Below are positions 24,951 through 33,703 of a stretch of DNA of 64,000 bases, piece after piece. The position numbers and the translations under genes were made by a program. Location: positions 62,001 through 126,000 of the forward strand of contig NZ_CBCPJJ010000010.1 in NCBI RefSeq assembly GCF_965118895.1, written 5' to 3'. Source of the stretch: Rahnella inusitata_A (GTDB lineage Bacteria > Pseudomonadota > Gammaproteobacteria > Enterobacterales > Enterobacteriaceae). Under the pieces are notes generated by a model. That model was not told the DNA's origin and searched no databases. It was given only the letters and a program-made list of their open reading frames with translations. Position 1 is the first letter of the stretch; each line of letters begins with the position of its first letter.

Positions 24951-25961
24951 CTATACAAACGGGTGATAAGCAAACAGCGCAGGTGCCCCGCCGGTGTGAA
25001 TAAACAGGATCGGGCCATCCTCCGGGAAGAGACCGCGTTCGATGCCATCGAGTAAACCCGCCATCGCTTTACCGGTGTAGACCGGATCCAGCAACATCGC
25101 TTCCTGTTCAGCCAGCAGTTTAACCGCCGCCATACCCGCTTCGTTCGGCTCACCGTAACGCGGCGCGAAGTATTCATCCCACAAAACTATCGACGGAATG
25201 ATTTCATCCAGTTGGAGATGAGTGGCGACCTCGCGGGCAATTGCCTCCACTTTGGGACGCTGCTCATGCGCTTTACGTGACACCGTCACGCCGATCAGAG
25301 CGGTATCGGGCATCAGATGGCGTAAAGCCACGGCGAGCCCGGCGTGCGTCCCGGCGCTGCCGGAAGCGACTACCACGGCGCTGAAATCCACAAAGCCGGC
25401 GGAAGATTGCTCAGCGATTTCCAGCGCACACTGCACATATCCCAGCGCGCCTAAGGCATTCGAGCCGCCGACCGGCACCACGTACGGACGAAAGCCCTGT
25501 GCCTCCAGACGCTCAGCCTGCTCTGCCAGCTGCGCCATCGGATCGTGCAGGGCATCGCACATCACCACTTCAACATTGAACAGATCCAGCAGCAGACGGT
25601 TACCGTTGGTCAGATAATTCGCCTCGCCGGTGCCAATCGGGTTTTCCAGCAGCGCGACGCATTTGAGTCCCAGCTTGGCGGCCACGGCAGCAGTCTGGCG
25701 CACGTGGTTTGACTGGATAGCCCCGGCGGTCACCAGCGTATCTGCACCCTCTGCCAGCGCATCGGCGACCAGATACTCCAGCTTTCTCAGCTTGTTGCCG
25801 CCCATCGCCAGCGGAGTGACGTCGTCACGTTTGATGTAAATGTCGCGGCCAACGTGTTCTGAAAGACGGTGTAATTTTTCCAGCGGCGTGCTGTTACCCA
25901 GTAAATCGAGACGATCAAAGGCATCCAGCCGGTTTTTAAGCAATGAAATCTGAGCAGGCAC
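24951..25961 (-). CDS. dcyD: D-cysteine desulfhydrase
   Basis: 336 aa PLP enzyme that converts D-cysteine to pyruvate, sulfide and ammonia. The PLP lysine lies in AMGGNKLRKLEYLVADA (Lys about 57), followed by GAIQSNHVRQTAAVAAKLG and the phosphate cup ASGSAGTHAGLAV, matching DcyD/ACC-deaminase family members. It sits between fliZ and tcyJ, the reverse of the E. coli order. A terminator after fliZ and a 170-bp gap before tcyJ suggest some independent expression. Confidence 0.92.
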   Translation of the reverse strand: MPAQISLLKNRLDAFDRLDLLGNSTPLEKLHRLSEHVGRDIYIKRDDVTPLAMGGNKLRKLEYLVADALAEGADTLVTAGAIQSNHVRQTAAVAAKLGLKCVALLENPIGTGEANYLTNGNRLLLDLFNVEVVMCDALHDPMAQLAEQAERLEAQGFRPYVVPVGGSNALGALGYVQCALEIAEQSSAGFVDFSAVVVASGSAGTHAGLAVALRHLMPDTALIGVTVSRKAHEQRPKVEAIAREVATHLQLDEIIPSIVLWDEYFAPRYGEPNEAGMAAVKLLAEQEAMLLDPVYTGKAMAGLLDGIERGLFPEDGPILFIHTGGAPALFAYHPFV

Positions 25962-26074
25962 AGTGTTCCCCTGACGCGCAGCCGCACGGCTGAGCGAAAC
26001 CGTAAAAATGAATTATTCGGATATGAAATGATATTGATGATTAAGTATATAAAGAATGTATACAAATTGGAGAC

Positions 26075-26104
26075 AAAAAAACAGGCTCCCGGAGGAACCT
26101 GTTT
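26075..26104 (-). terminator. terminator after fliZ
   Basis: On the minus strand an AAACAGG/CCTGTTT stem enclosing a GC-rich interior is followed by Ts (A-run 26075-26081 on plus). It separates fliA-fliZ from dcyD. Confidence 0.7.
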
Positions 26105-26138
26105 AGGGTGTTTCATTGTCATTCTGTGCGAAACGGAC

Positions 26139-26645
26139 TCAGGCGGATTTCTGCCAGGCCAGATACTGATCGTATTTGCGCAGGGCAATACGGTAGTTAT
26201 CGTGCGCCGCCACCGGAACATCACTGATGATCCGCTGGTGGATGCTGTCCCCTTTCAGTTTATCGAGAGGATAGTTGCTGGCAGATAAAATCTCATCCAG
26301 ACGGCGGAGGCGGACAACGTACTCGCGCACCGTGCTGTGATTCATTTCAGTCTGTTCAAACAGATATTGCTTAAACGCCATAATATCGAAATACGACGAA
26401 TGGCTGTTACAGCTAATCTCACTGCAAAAACGACACAGTGCGGTCAGTTCTTGCGACAGGTTGTGCCACACGTCGTCATCAATAGGCTGGTCCATCTTAG
26501 CGATGGCCTCTTTATTGATGATTTGCCCGCGAAACACCAGTGCCATCCTGTCGAGTTCTTTTGCACACTGTGAGCAATGAGTCTGACTATGTTTAAAATC
26601 TTTAAGATAACGGCTTAAAGGCCTTGTTTTGATTCCCGCTGGCAT
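26139..26645 (-). CDS. fliZ: flagellar regulator FliZ
   Basis: 168 aa, matching FliZ throughout: RPLSRYLKDFKHSQTHCSQC, ALCRFCSE, FDIMAFKQYLFEQTEM and STVREYVVRLRRL, then NYRIALRKYDQYL. The protein has a phage-integrase-like SAM DNA-binding fold and in enterics antagonises sigma-S promoters and tunes FlhDC activity. The start at 26645 is chosen because AGGA precedes it by 9 bp and it aligns with E. coli; an earlier ATG at 26669 lacks a ribosome site. It follows fliA in one transcript. Confidence 0.9.
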   Translation of the reverse strand: MPAGIKTRPLSRYLKDFKHSQTHCSQCAKELDRMALVFRGQIINKEAIAKMDQPIDDDVWHNLSQELTALCRFCSEISCNSHSSYFDIMAFKQYLFEQTEMNHSTVREYVVRLRRLDEILSASNYPLDKLKGDSIHQRIISDVPVAAHDNYRIALRKYDQYLAWQKSA

Positions 26646-26699
26646 AAATTTATTCCTGATAAGGGACATAAAATGTATAACCGGCCAGGAAAAAGCGGA

Positions 26700-27422
26700 T
26701 CAGTGATCGTTGGCCAGGCGCGTTCGCAATCGCTTAATCGCCTGACTGTGCAGCTGGCTTACCCGGGATTCCCCGACTTCCAGCACTGCCCCGATCTCTT
26801 TTAAATTCAACTCTTCCTGGTAGTAAAGCGTAAGAACTAACTTTTCCCGTTCTGGTAACGCATCGATGGCTTCCATCACCCGGTGGCGTAAATTGCCCTC
26901 CAACAGATGATGTAACGGGTTGGCCTCTTCGTGCCCTTCCATCAATGCCTCGGCTGAATCGCCGTGCTCTTCACGCCACTCGTCATAAGAAAACAACTGG
27001 CTGCTGTTCGTGTCCATGAGTATTTGCCGGTATTCCTCGATGGGAATATCCAGCGCCTGCGCCACCTCTCCTTCGCTCGGTGGACGCCCTAATCGTTGTT
27101 CTGCATGATGCATTGCCTGGGACACTTCACGCGCATTGCGTCGCACGCTGCGCGGCACCCAGTCGCGGCTGCGCAATTCATCAAGCATCGCGCCGCGAAT
27201 ACGCTGAACGGCGTAGGTGGTAAACGCCGTGCCCTGCATCGCATCAAATCGCTCAACCGCATTCAACAGGCCAATTCCCCCCGCCTGCAGTAGATCATCA
27301 AGCTCTACGCTGGCGGGAAGCCGTACCTGCAAACGCAGGGCTTCGTGGCGCACCAGGGGAACGTAGCGCTGCCACAAAGAATTTTTGTCTATCACGCCGT
27401 CGGCGGTATACAGATCGCTCAC
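26700..27422 (-). CDS. fliA: flagellar sigma factor FliA (sigma-28)
   Basis: 240 aa. Sigma regions are recognisable: region 2 (VPLVRHEALRLQVRLPASVELDDLLQAGGIGLLNAVERFD...FTTYAVQRIRGAMLDELR), region 3 (RRNAREVSQAMHHAEQRLGRPPSEGEVA) and region 4 (LPEREKLVLTLYYQEELNLKEIGAVLEVGESRVSQLHSQAIKRLR). It directs RNA polymerase to late flagellar promoters; two such promoters are visible upstream of fliC and fliD. It is first gene of fliA-fliZ. Confidence 0.96.
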   Translation of the reverse strand: MSDLYTADGVIDKNSLWQRYVPLVRHEALRLQVRLPASVELDDLLQAGGIGLLNAVERFDAMQGTAFTTYAVQRIRGAMLDELRSRDWVPRSVRRNAREVSQAMHHAEQRLGRPPSEGEVAQALDIPIEEYRQILMDTNSSQLFSYDEWREEHGDSAEALMEGHEEANPLHHLLEGNLRHRVMEAIDALPEREKLVLTLYYQEELNLKEIGAVLEVGESRVSQLHSQAIKRLRTRLANDH

Positions 27423-27654
27423 TGTCGTAACCTGTAAAATTAAGGGTCTGTAGCATTGTGACAGTGGAAAGCCTGTTCAATCGGCAGAATAAGGACAAAA
27501 AAGCGCGGCTATTTTGATTATGTCTCGAACATCGCCTGTCGCCATCCCCCTGCCTGCCGGTCGTGATTGCTTAAATTTAAATCTAAAAATAAAGATTATC
27601 CTAAATTATACCAGCCTGCCCGCCAAAGGGATTGTACAAATTCGTAAGTTTTGG
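27423..27654. other. fliA upstream region
   Basis: 232 bp between the fliA start and the fliC terminator. It should contain the FlhDC-dependent class 2 promoter of fliA, but I could not place the boxes with confidence. No gene is seen. Confidence 0.4.
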
Positions 27655-27682
27655 TTAAAAAAAACCCCGCCGGAGCGGGGTT
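27655..27682 (-). terminator. fliC intrinsic terminator
   Basis: AACCCCGC (27663-27670), loop CGGA, GCGGGGTT (27675-27682), followed on the minus strand by a T run. It lies 29 bp after the fliC stop. Confidence 0.9.
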
Positions 27683-27710
27683 GACTGCATTTTTCGGGTT
27701 AACCGAAAAA

Positions 27711-29108
27711 TTAGCCTTGCAGCAGGGACAGTACTGACTGTGGAACCTGGTTAGCTTTGGACAACACTGAAGTACCAGCCTGTTGCAGGATCTGCGCTTT
27801 AGACATTGCAGAAACTTCAGTGGCGTAGTCAGCATCCTGAATACGGCTCTGTGCAGAAGCCAGGTTAGTGGTGGTGTTGTTCAGGTTGGTGATAGCAGAA
27901 TCGAAACGGTTCTGAACCGCACCCAGTGAAGAACGGAATTTATCAACTTGCGCGATAGCTTTGTCCAGCAGAGCCAGCGGATCATTAGTTGCTGCGCCTG
28001 CGAAGGTTTTAGTTGCAGTAACGGCAGTAGCAGCGTTACCCGGTGTAGTTTCACCATCACTCAGAGCTAAAGCAGTTGCGGCTGTCGTTGGATTCGCCGT
28101 GCCGCTGTTTGCTAACACGTCAGTACCATTGGTACCAGCTGTATAGTTTTTACCTTGAACTGTTACAAAGCCTGCTGCTGCACCCGTTGCATCAGTACCA
28201 ACCTTAACCAATTGGCCAGCTTGAGTGGCGGTACTAACGCCATTTGCCGCATCAGAGTATGTAACGCTGGTGGTGTTCAAAGTTACTGTGCCGTCGGTAC
28301 CTAAAGAAGCAGCATAATTGTCGCTGCCTACTTGTACAACATAGTTACCGCTTGCTGAATCATCTTTGTTCAATACGTTACGCAATGACATCTGTGATGC
28401 GTCTGAGACACCAAGTTGTTTTGCCATTGCAGCAGTAGCTTCATCTTGAGTCACACCCACAACAGCTGGTGGGCCTGCTTGGGCTGCAACTGCTTTACCA
28501 AATTTAATTGCAACAGGAGCAGCATTAGCGCCAGTGCCTGGGATCTGGGTGATCGCGTCGCTGGTTTTCAAACCGCTACCAGAAACAGAGAAACCATTCA
28601 GGCCCAGTGAAGATGAGTCGATTTTCTGCAGGTCAATAGAGATAGTCTGACCATCGTTAGCGCCAACCTGAATTTTCATGGTCTGGTTTGAAGCCAGTAC
28701 TTTCACGCCGTTGAACTGAGTCTGACCCGATACGCGGTCGATTTCAGACAGACGGGAAGTGATTTCGTCCTGGATTGAGGTCAGGTCGGAATCGGAGTTA
28801 GTACCGGTAGATGCCTGAACTGACAGCTCACGGATACGCTGTAAGTTGTTGTTGATTTCGCTCAGTGAGCCTTCAGTGGTCTGCGCAACGGAGATACCGT
28901 CGTTGGCGTTACGTGAAGCCTGAGTCAGGCCAGTGATGTTAGATGTGAAGCGGTTAGAAATCGCCTGGCCAGCAGCATCGTCTTTGGCGCTGTTGATACG
29001 CAGACCGGAAGACAGACGCTCGATAGCAGTGCCCAGAGCAGATTGTGATTTGTTCAGGTTGTTCTGAGTCATCAGTGACAAACTGTTAGTATTGATTACT
29101 TGTGCCAT
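27711..29108 (-). CDS. fliC: flagellin FliC
   Basis: 465 aa filament subunit. The conserved N-terminal D0/D1 region (MAQVINTNSLSLMTQNNLNK, ALGTAIERLSSGLRINSAKDDAAGQAI) and C-terminal D1/D0 region (FRSSLGAVQNRFDSAITNLNNT, ending VPQSVLSLLQG) are intact. The middle (about 175-395) is a Thr/Ala/Gly-rich variable domain. The type III-like export signal is N-terminal, so there is no signal peptide. AAGGA precedes the ATG. A sigma-28 promoter and a strong terminator define a single-gene transcript divergent from fliD. Confidence 0.96.
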   Translation of the reverse strand: MAQVINTNSLSLMTQNNLNKSQSALGTAIERLSSGLRINSAKDDAAGQAISNRFTSNITGLTQASRNANDGISVAQTTEGSLSEINNNLQRIRELSVQASTGTNSDSDLTSIQDEITSRLSEIDRVSGQTQFNGVKVLASNQTMKIQVGANDGQTISIDLQKIDSSSLGLNGFSVSGSGLKTSDAITQIPGTGANAAPVAIKFGKAVAAQAGPPAVVGVTQDEATAAMAKQLGVSDASQMSLRNVLNKDDSASGNYVVQVGSDNYAASLGTDGTVTLNTTSVTYSDAANGVSTATQAGQLVKVGTDATGAAAGFVTVQGKNYTAGTNGTDVLANSGTANPTTAATALALSDGETTPGNAATAVTATKTFAGAATNDPLALLDKAIAQVDKFRSSLGAVQNRFDSAITNLNNTTTNLASAQSRIQDADYATEVSAMSKAQILQQAGTSVLSKANQVPQSVLSLLQG

Positions 29109-29179
29109 GAGGATATTCCTTCAAATCTGGTTAAGGGTTCGGGCTTATTTGCCCACGGCGTTCATCACCGTCCAAACTT

Positions 29180-29206
29180 GTATCGGCCCTGCTTCAACAA
29201 CCTTTA
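29180..29206 (-). promoter_or_regulatory. sigma-28 (FliA) promoter of fliC
   Basis: Read on the minus strand: TAAAGGTT (29206-29199), 11 bp, GCCGATAC (29187-29180). This differs from the FliA consensus TAAAGTTT-N11-GCCGATAA at two positions and has the exact spacing. It lies about 70 bp upstream of the fliC start. Confidence 0.9.
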
Positions 29207-29298
29207 GAATTATTTGTAAAAAAGTGGAAGTTTCTTACGCCGCGAAATACCCCCCCTTATACCGGCTATTCACGCCATTAGTTTTTATGACATTCCAT

Positions 29299-29325
29299 TA
29301 AACTTTTTCTCCGTCGTGCCGATAG
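29299..29325 (+). promoter_or_regulatory. sigma-28 (FliA) promoter of fliDST
   Basis: TAAACTTT (29299-29306), 11 bp, GCCGATAG (29318-29325): near-perfect FliA promoter with correct spacing, 35 bp upstream of fliD. Confidence 0.9.
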
Positions 29326-29360
29326 GGCTTAAAGACACCTACACACTGTAAAGGATTCAT

Positions 29361-30782
29361 ATGGCCACTATCACATCATTAGGGATTGGTTCCGGGTTAG
29401 ACCTCAACAATTTGTTGACTAACCTGACCACGGCGGAAAAACAGCGTCTTACCCCTATTACCGCATCTCAGTCCAGCTACAGCGCCAAACTGACGGCCTA
29501 CGGCACGCTGAAAAGCGCATTACAGACTTTCAGCGACGCCAGCACAGCGCTCGGCAATGCCGACGTGTATAAAAGCAGCACCGCAACCTCCAGTAATGCG
29601 AATACGTTTTCCGTTAGTACCGGTGCAGGCGCCGCAGCTGGCCGTTACAGCATTGGCGTTAGCCAACTGGCACAGGCACAGTCACTGGTTTCCGGCCAGC
29701 AGACCGATATCAACGCCAAGATTGGTACAGCCGGTAGCGACCACACAATCACCATTCAACAAGGTGGCGGTGCCAAGCCGTTGGTCATTAAACTGACGGA
29801 TGACCAGACCTCCATGGCCGGTATGCGTGATGCCATCAACAACGCCAACGGCGGTGTGACGGCCAGTATCCTGAAAGTCGGAGATTCGAAATTCCAGCTG
29901 GTTATCAATGCCAACAACACCGGCACGAATAATGCGATGTCCATCAGCGTTGGCGGCGACAGCGCACTGAACAGCTTTATTGGTTACACCGAGGGCGCAA
30001 CCGGCAATGGCATGACGCAAACCGTTAATGCGCAGAACGCCAAACTGTCGGTTAACAACATCGCCATTGAGAGTGACAGCAATACCATTGTTGACGCACC
30101 GCAAGGCATCACGCTGAACCTGACCGGCACCACCGTCGCAGGCAGTGATGCAACGCTGACCGTGACCAAAGACATCACCAAAGCTGCGACGGCGATGAAG
30201 ACCTTTATTGATGCGTACAACGCACTGCAAACCACCATCGGCACATTGACCGCTTATTCCCCGGTTGACAGCAATTCAGATGCACAGGCAGACAGCAACG
30301 GTGCGCTGATCGGTGACAGCACCCTGCGTGATATTCAGACCCAGTTGAAAAATGCTCTGGGCGGCGCGCGTGCTTCAGGTGCTTATACCTCTCTGGCCAG
30401 CGTTGGCGTGACTTCCGACCCTAAAACCGGTCAGCTGACTCTCGACAGCGACAAACTGAACAAAGCCCTGACGGCTGACAGTAACTCCATTTCTAAACTG
30501 ATGGTCGGCGATAAAACCACGCCGGGTATCGCTGTTGCTATTAACAATCTGAATGCCGGATATCTGTCGACTACGGGTTCTATTGAAACCGCTAAGACCG
30601 GGGTTAATAACACCCTCAAGCAGCTGACCAAGCAATACAACACGGTCAACGACAGCATTAACGACACCATCGCTCGTTATAAAACCAGTTTCACTGCGCT
30701 CGATGTTGCCATGTCGAAACTTAAAAATACCGGCGACTATCTGACTCAACAGTTCGAAGCAATGAATTCGTCAAGTTCATAA
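29361..30782 (+). CDS. fliD: flagellar filament cap protein FliD
   Basis: 473 aa. FliD_N is seen at the start (ITSLGIGSGLDLNNLLTNLTTAEKQRL) and FliD_C in the second half (LRDIQTQLKNALGG...ASVGVTSDPKTGQLTLDSDKLNKAL, then ARYKTSFTALDVAMSKLKNTGDYLTQQF). The cap sits at the filament tip and promotes flagellin polymerisation. AAGGA precedes the ATG. It is followed by fliS after 10 bp and then fliT, the standard cap/chaperone operon. Confidence 0.95.
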   Translation: MATITSLGIGSGLDLNNLLTNLTTAEKQRLTPITASQSSYSAKLTAYGTLKSALQTFSDASTALGNADVYKSSTATSSNANTFSVSTGAGAAAGRYSIGVSQLAQAQSLVSGQQTDINAKIGTAGSDHTITIQQGGGAKPLVIKLTDDQTSMAGMRDAINNANGGVTASILKVGDSKFQLVINANNTGTNNAMSISVGGDSALNSFIGYTEGATGNGMTQTVNAQNAKLSVNNIAIESDSNTIVDAPQGITLNLTGTTVAGSDATLTVTKDITKAATAMKTFIDAYNALQTTIGTLTAYSPVDSNSDAQADSNGALIGDSTLRDIQTQLKNALGGARASGAYTSLASVGVTSDPKTGQLTLDSDKLNKALTADSNSISKLMVGDKTTPGIAVAINNLNAGYLSTTGSIETAKTGVNNTLKQLTKQYNTVNDSINDTIARYKTSFTALDVAMSKLKNTGDYLTQQFEAMNSSSS

Positions 30783-30792
30783 GGATTGAGAA

Positions 30793-31230
30793 ATGTATAA
30801 CGCTAAAGGAACCCAGGCCTACGCACAGGTAGGCTTAGAAAGTGGCGTAATGAGTGCCAGTCCGCATCAGTTAGTGGTGATGTTATTTGACGGGGCGCGT
30901 AGCGCCCTTATCCGTGCTGGCATTTTTATGCAGCAGGGAAATATTGCCGATAAAGGCAAAGCGCTCTCTAAGGCCATTAATATTATCGACAGCGGACTGA
31001 AAGCCGGAATGAGCCGCGAGAAAGGTGATCCCGATTTAGTGGATAACCTTGAAGCGCTCTATTCCTATATGGTTCGTCGTTTATTGCATGCCAATTTACA
31101 CAACGATCAGGAAGCCATCACGGAAGTGCTGGGCTTACTGGAAAATATTGCCGATGCCTGGCGGCAAATCGGCCCAAACTATCACCCGTCGCAGGACCAA
31201 TATAATGGATCAACATCAGTATCTGGTTAA
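30793..31230 (+). CDS. fliS: flagellin export chaperone FliS
   Basis: 145 aa, helical. FliS markers are YNAKGTQAYAQV at the start, ASPHQLVVMLFDGARSAL, and LLENIADAWRQI. It binds the flagellin C-terminus in the cytoplasm and prevents premature assembly. The C-terminus overlaps the fliT start by 26 bp and is slightly longer than in E. coli (about 136 aa). Confidence 0.94.
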   Translation: MYNAKGTQAYAQVGLESGVMSASPHQLVVMLFDGARSALIRAGIFMQQGNIADKGKALSKAINIIDSGLKAGMSREKGDPDLVDNLEALYSYMVRRLLHANLHNDQEAITEVLGLLENIADAWRQIGPNYHPSQDQYNGSTSVSG

Positions 31231-31567
31231 TGAATATCAACTGATCCTGACTTTAAGCGAGCAGATGTTGCGGCTGGCGAAAGAAGAGAAATGGGATGAG
31301 CTGGTCGAGCTCGAAGTCAGTTATCTGAAAGCCGTGGAAGCGACCACCACGTTGCCAGTAGCAGAAAGCACGTCAATGGCTATTCAGTATGAAGTACGCA
31401 AATATTTGCGTCAGATTCTGGATAACGAAAATATGATCAAGACATTATTACAAGCCCGGATGAATCAACTCACCGAGCTGATTGGACAGTCGTCAAGACA
31501 ACAACAAGTGAATATGACGTACGGAAAAATCGATCTCCGTTCAATCGCGTTTGGCGATCGCCAATAA
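31205..31567 (+). CDS. fliT: FliT, FliD chaperone and FlhDC antagonist
   Basis: 120 aa helical protein beginning MDQHQYLVNEYQLILTLSEQM, with WDELVELEVSYLKAVE typical of FliT. In enterics it chaperones FliD and, when free, inhibits FlhDC. The start at 31205 lies inside the fliS 3' end, so translation is coupled; the open frame extends upstream through fliS only by chance. Confidence 0.88.
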   Translation: MDQHQYLVNEYQLILTLSEQMLRLAKEEKWDELVELEVSYLKAVEATTTLPVAESTSMAIQYEVRKYLRQILDNENMIKTLLQARMNQLTELIGQSSRQQQVNMTYGKIDLRSIAFGDRQ

Positions 31568-31794
31568 TTATTACTTTCGTTTTATTTTATATTGTTCTAT
31601 TTTATCAAATATTTCTTGTACATACTAAGGTTTCAGAGGCAGAGAGCGCACAGCTGCCAGGGCTAATTCTCTCTGTCTCCATCCCTGACTTCGCCTCAAC
31701 AGGTGACCAGTTTGTATTAGTAACAAAGTCGCGCAGCTTTGATTTATATTCAGGCAACTGGACGCCGTCGTCGTCATATTCGGGCATCATCACC

Positions 31795-32649
31795 ATGGTA
31801 CGTAAAATAAAAGTCACCCCAGGGATAGGATCGACCTCGCTACTTATTCAGCACAGTGAACTTTTTATTCAAGATTTATATATCGACAAACCTCAGTTAC
31901 TCCTGATCCAAAATGGCAGCATGACCGTTCATTATCAGCATCAGGAAGTGTCCCTGCAAACGGGTGAAATGCTGGTGCTCAATAGCGGACAAACGCTGGG
32001 GCTTACCCACAAGCTTTCAGAAAACGGGCCATTTAGCTGCGCGATTATGGCGTGGGATAATGCCCTGCTGACCGATGCAGGGTTGCATATATCGGCGTTT
32101 AAACCCCCGCTGATTACTGTCGATCACCTGCAAGTCATTCCCCACGTTCCCGGCGCCTTCAAACAAAGTTTTACTGACACCCATAATGCTCTTCTCTGGC
32201 ATCACGGACTGCCTGCGCCAATAACCCGCCACCGGATGCTTGAGCAGTTGCTGTGGCTGTCGCAGCTCGGCGTGCGTTATTCCCTGCAACACAGCGAAAG
32301 CATGACCCAGCGGGTGCGCGAATTGCTGGTCAACAATCTGCATAAAGCCTTTACGGCAGCGGAAGTGGCCGAGCAACTGATGATGAATGAAGTGATGCTG
32401 CGACGCCGTCTGGCGGCGGAAAACAGCGTACTGCGTAACCTGATGATTGATGTTCGCATGACCCACGCCCTGCGCCTGTTGCAATGCACGGATCTGGCCA
32501 TTTCCCACATCGCTCATCAGGTCGGGTATGAAAGCGGTTCGCGTTTTGCTGAGCGGTTTCGCAAACGTTTCGGTTTCGCGCCCACGGCCATTCGGGGGCA
32601 TTTACGCGCGCAATCGGTTCACTCACCGATCACAAGTGATGTTCAATAA
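31795..32649 (+). CDS. AraC-family transcriptional regulator
   Basis: 284 aa. An N-terminal cupin-like part (TVHYQHQEVSLQTGEMLVLNSGQTL, residues 40-65) is followed by a double HTH at about 185-275 (KAFTAAEVAEQLMMNEVMLRRRLA; DLAISHIAHQVGYESGSRFAERFRKRFGFAPTAIR). No clear ribosome site stands before ATG 31795, so the start is uncertain. It is transcribed away from fliT toward the GhoT-like gene. Its target and ligand are unknown. Confidence 0.83.
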   Translation: MVRKIKVTPGIGSTSLLIQHSELFIQDLYIDKPQLLLIQNGSMTVHYQHQEVSLQTGEMLVLNSGQTLGLTHKLSENGPFSCAIMAWDNALLTDAGLHISAFKPPLITVDHLQVIPHVPGAFKQSFTDTHNALLWHHGLPAPITRHRMLEQLLWLSQLGVRYSLQHSESMTQRVRELLVNNLHKAFTAAEVAEQLMMNEVMLRRRLAAENSVLRNLMIDVRMTHALRLLQCTDLAISHIAHQVGYESGSRFAERFRKRFGFAPTAIRGHLRAQSVHSPITSDVQ

Positions 32650-32766
32650 CAATCAGCGCCAAATACTTACATTACAAAATTATGAGTAACATCACACAAT
32701 AATTGATTACCAGATGTTAACGGAATATCATACCCGCCGGTTTTTATGAATGGTCAGGGGTTGGTT

Positions 32767-32943
32767 GTGCACGTTTGGTGGGAAGTGATAAAAACGATTT
32801 ACTGGGGCGGGCTGGGTATCGCCGTGCTGTTCACCCTGCTGGTGAGCCGCGATACGATTAAGATCAGGCTATTAACGTCCGGCATTATTGGATTTACCTG
32901 GCCGATGAGCCTTCCTGTGGTTCTCCTCTTCTCTCTGTTCTGA
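32767..32943 (+). CDS. GhoT/OrtT-like small membrane peptide
   Basis: 58 aa with two membrane segments. The second half, IRLLTSGIIGFTWPMSLPVV followed by LLFSLF, matches the conserved core of GhoT and OrtT (IRxLSAFLVGxTWPMSxPVALLFSLF), peptides that depolarise the inner membrane. GTG 32767 with AGGGG 6 bp upstream gives the family length (57 aa); an in-frame ATG at 32746 has no ribosome site. No ghoS-like antitoxin gene is adjacent, which resembles the orphan OrtT. A terminator follows. Confidence 0.75.
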   Translation: MHVWWEVIKTIYWGGLGIAVLFTLLVSRDTIKIRLLTSGIIGFTWPMSLPVVLLFSLF

Positions 32944-32955
32944 CCCTCCAAAAAG

Positions 32956-32981
32956 AAAACCCGGCTTTCAGACCGGGTTTT
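32956..32981. terminator. bidirectional terminator between GhoT-like and Pmp3 genes
   Basis: AAAACCCGG (32956-32964), 8-nt loop, CCGGGTTTT (32973-32981); the A and T runs allow termination from both sides of this convergent pair. Confidence 0.85.
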
Positions 32982-33027
32982 CAGATGACGTGTTATGTCA
33001 GTCTTCGTGCCGTGCTTACAAGAGGCA

Positions 33028-33186
33028 TTACTTACGCGTCTGTACCCAAAAACCGTGGATCAGACCCGGGAAATAGCCCAGTAAAGTCAGCAAAATATTC
33101 AGCAGAAATGCTCCGCCTAAACCATTACCTATCAGTACGCCCAACGGTGGTACCAGAATGGTGATCAGTACTCTCCAAAATCCCAT
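33028..33186 (-). CDS. YqaE/Pmp3-family membrane protein
   Basis: 52 aa, two transmembrane helices, with the Pmp3 (UPF0057) core LVPPLGVLIGNGLGGAFLLNI then LLTLLGYFPGLIHGFWV. Family members are stress-induced inner-membrane peptides that affect membrane potential. The start at 33186 follows AAGGGAGA; an upstream in-frame ATG at 33210 precedes that ribosome site and is rejected. Confidence 0.88.
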   Translation of the reverse strand: MGFWRVLITILVPPLGVLIGNGLGGAFLLNILLTLLGYFPGLIHGFWVQTRK

Positions 33187-33257
33187 TTTATATCTCCCTT
33201 TGGTTATCATTGTGTTAATGATAGTTCACCCCTGAAGAGACAGACATCAGAAGAAAC

Positions 33258-33512
33258 CTAATTGATCAGTTCCAGCATAATTTCCATATCCCGCCGGGTT
33301 TTCTCCAGGATTTCCACATCGCCCTGCCGGTGTTCAGCATCAGTCACCTGATGGATCTGGCGCATCTGCCATCTCACCTGATTTTTTTGCTCTTCGGTCA
33401 TACTCCGGCACATCACGATAATAAAATTGCGCAGCATCAGATGTTGCATGGCAGTTTCTTCGACGTGTTTATTGACTGACATGACCAAATCTATAACCTG
33501 TTTTTCTGCCAT
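33258..33512 (-). CDS. hypothetical protein, 84 aa
   Basis: A helical cytoplasmic protein without membrane segments. The ATG at 33512 is preceded by AGGAAA. It lies 71 bp upstream of the Pmp3 gene on the same strand. I do not recognise a family; the Met/Gln-rich central helix (MCRSMTEEQKNQVRWQMRQIHQV) suggests a coiled coil or oligomer. Confidence 0.6.
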   Translation of the reverse strand: MAEKQVIDLVMSVNKHVEETAMQHLMLRNFIIVMCRSMTEEQKNQVRWQMRQIHQVTDAEHRQGDVEILEKTRRDMEIMLELIN

Positions 33513-33703
33513 TGCATTTCCTGCGCGATTAAAAGAGTCAACGTAGCCAAAGTAGCACGCCCCGCCTGACTTCTAAGCCCGCAGCACAAGGGATTAACCC
33601 CCCTATTTCAACCGCTGACCTCTGTGGCGGCTCCACAAAAATCCTTCATTCACAATGGCCTGACGGAATGTCTGCGCACAATCACAATCATGGGAAAATA
33701 TAA

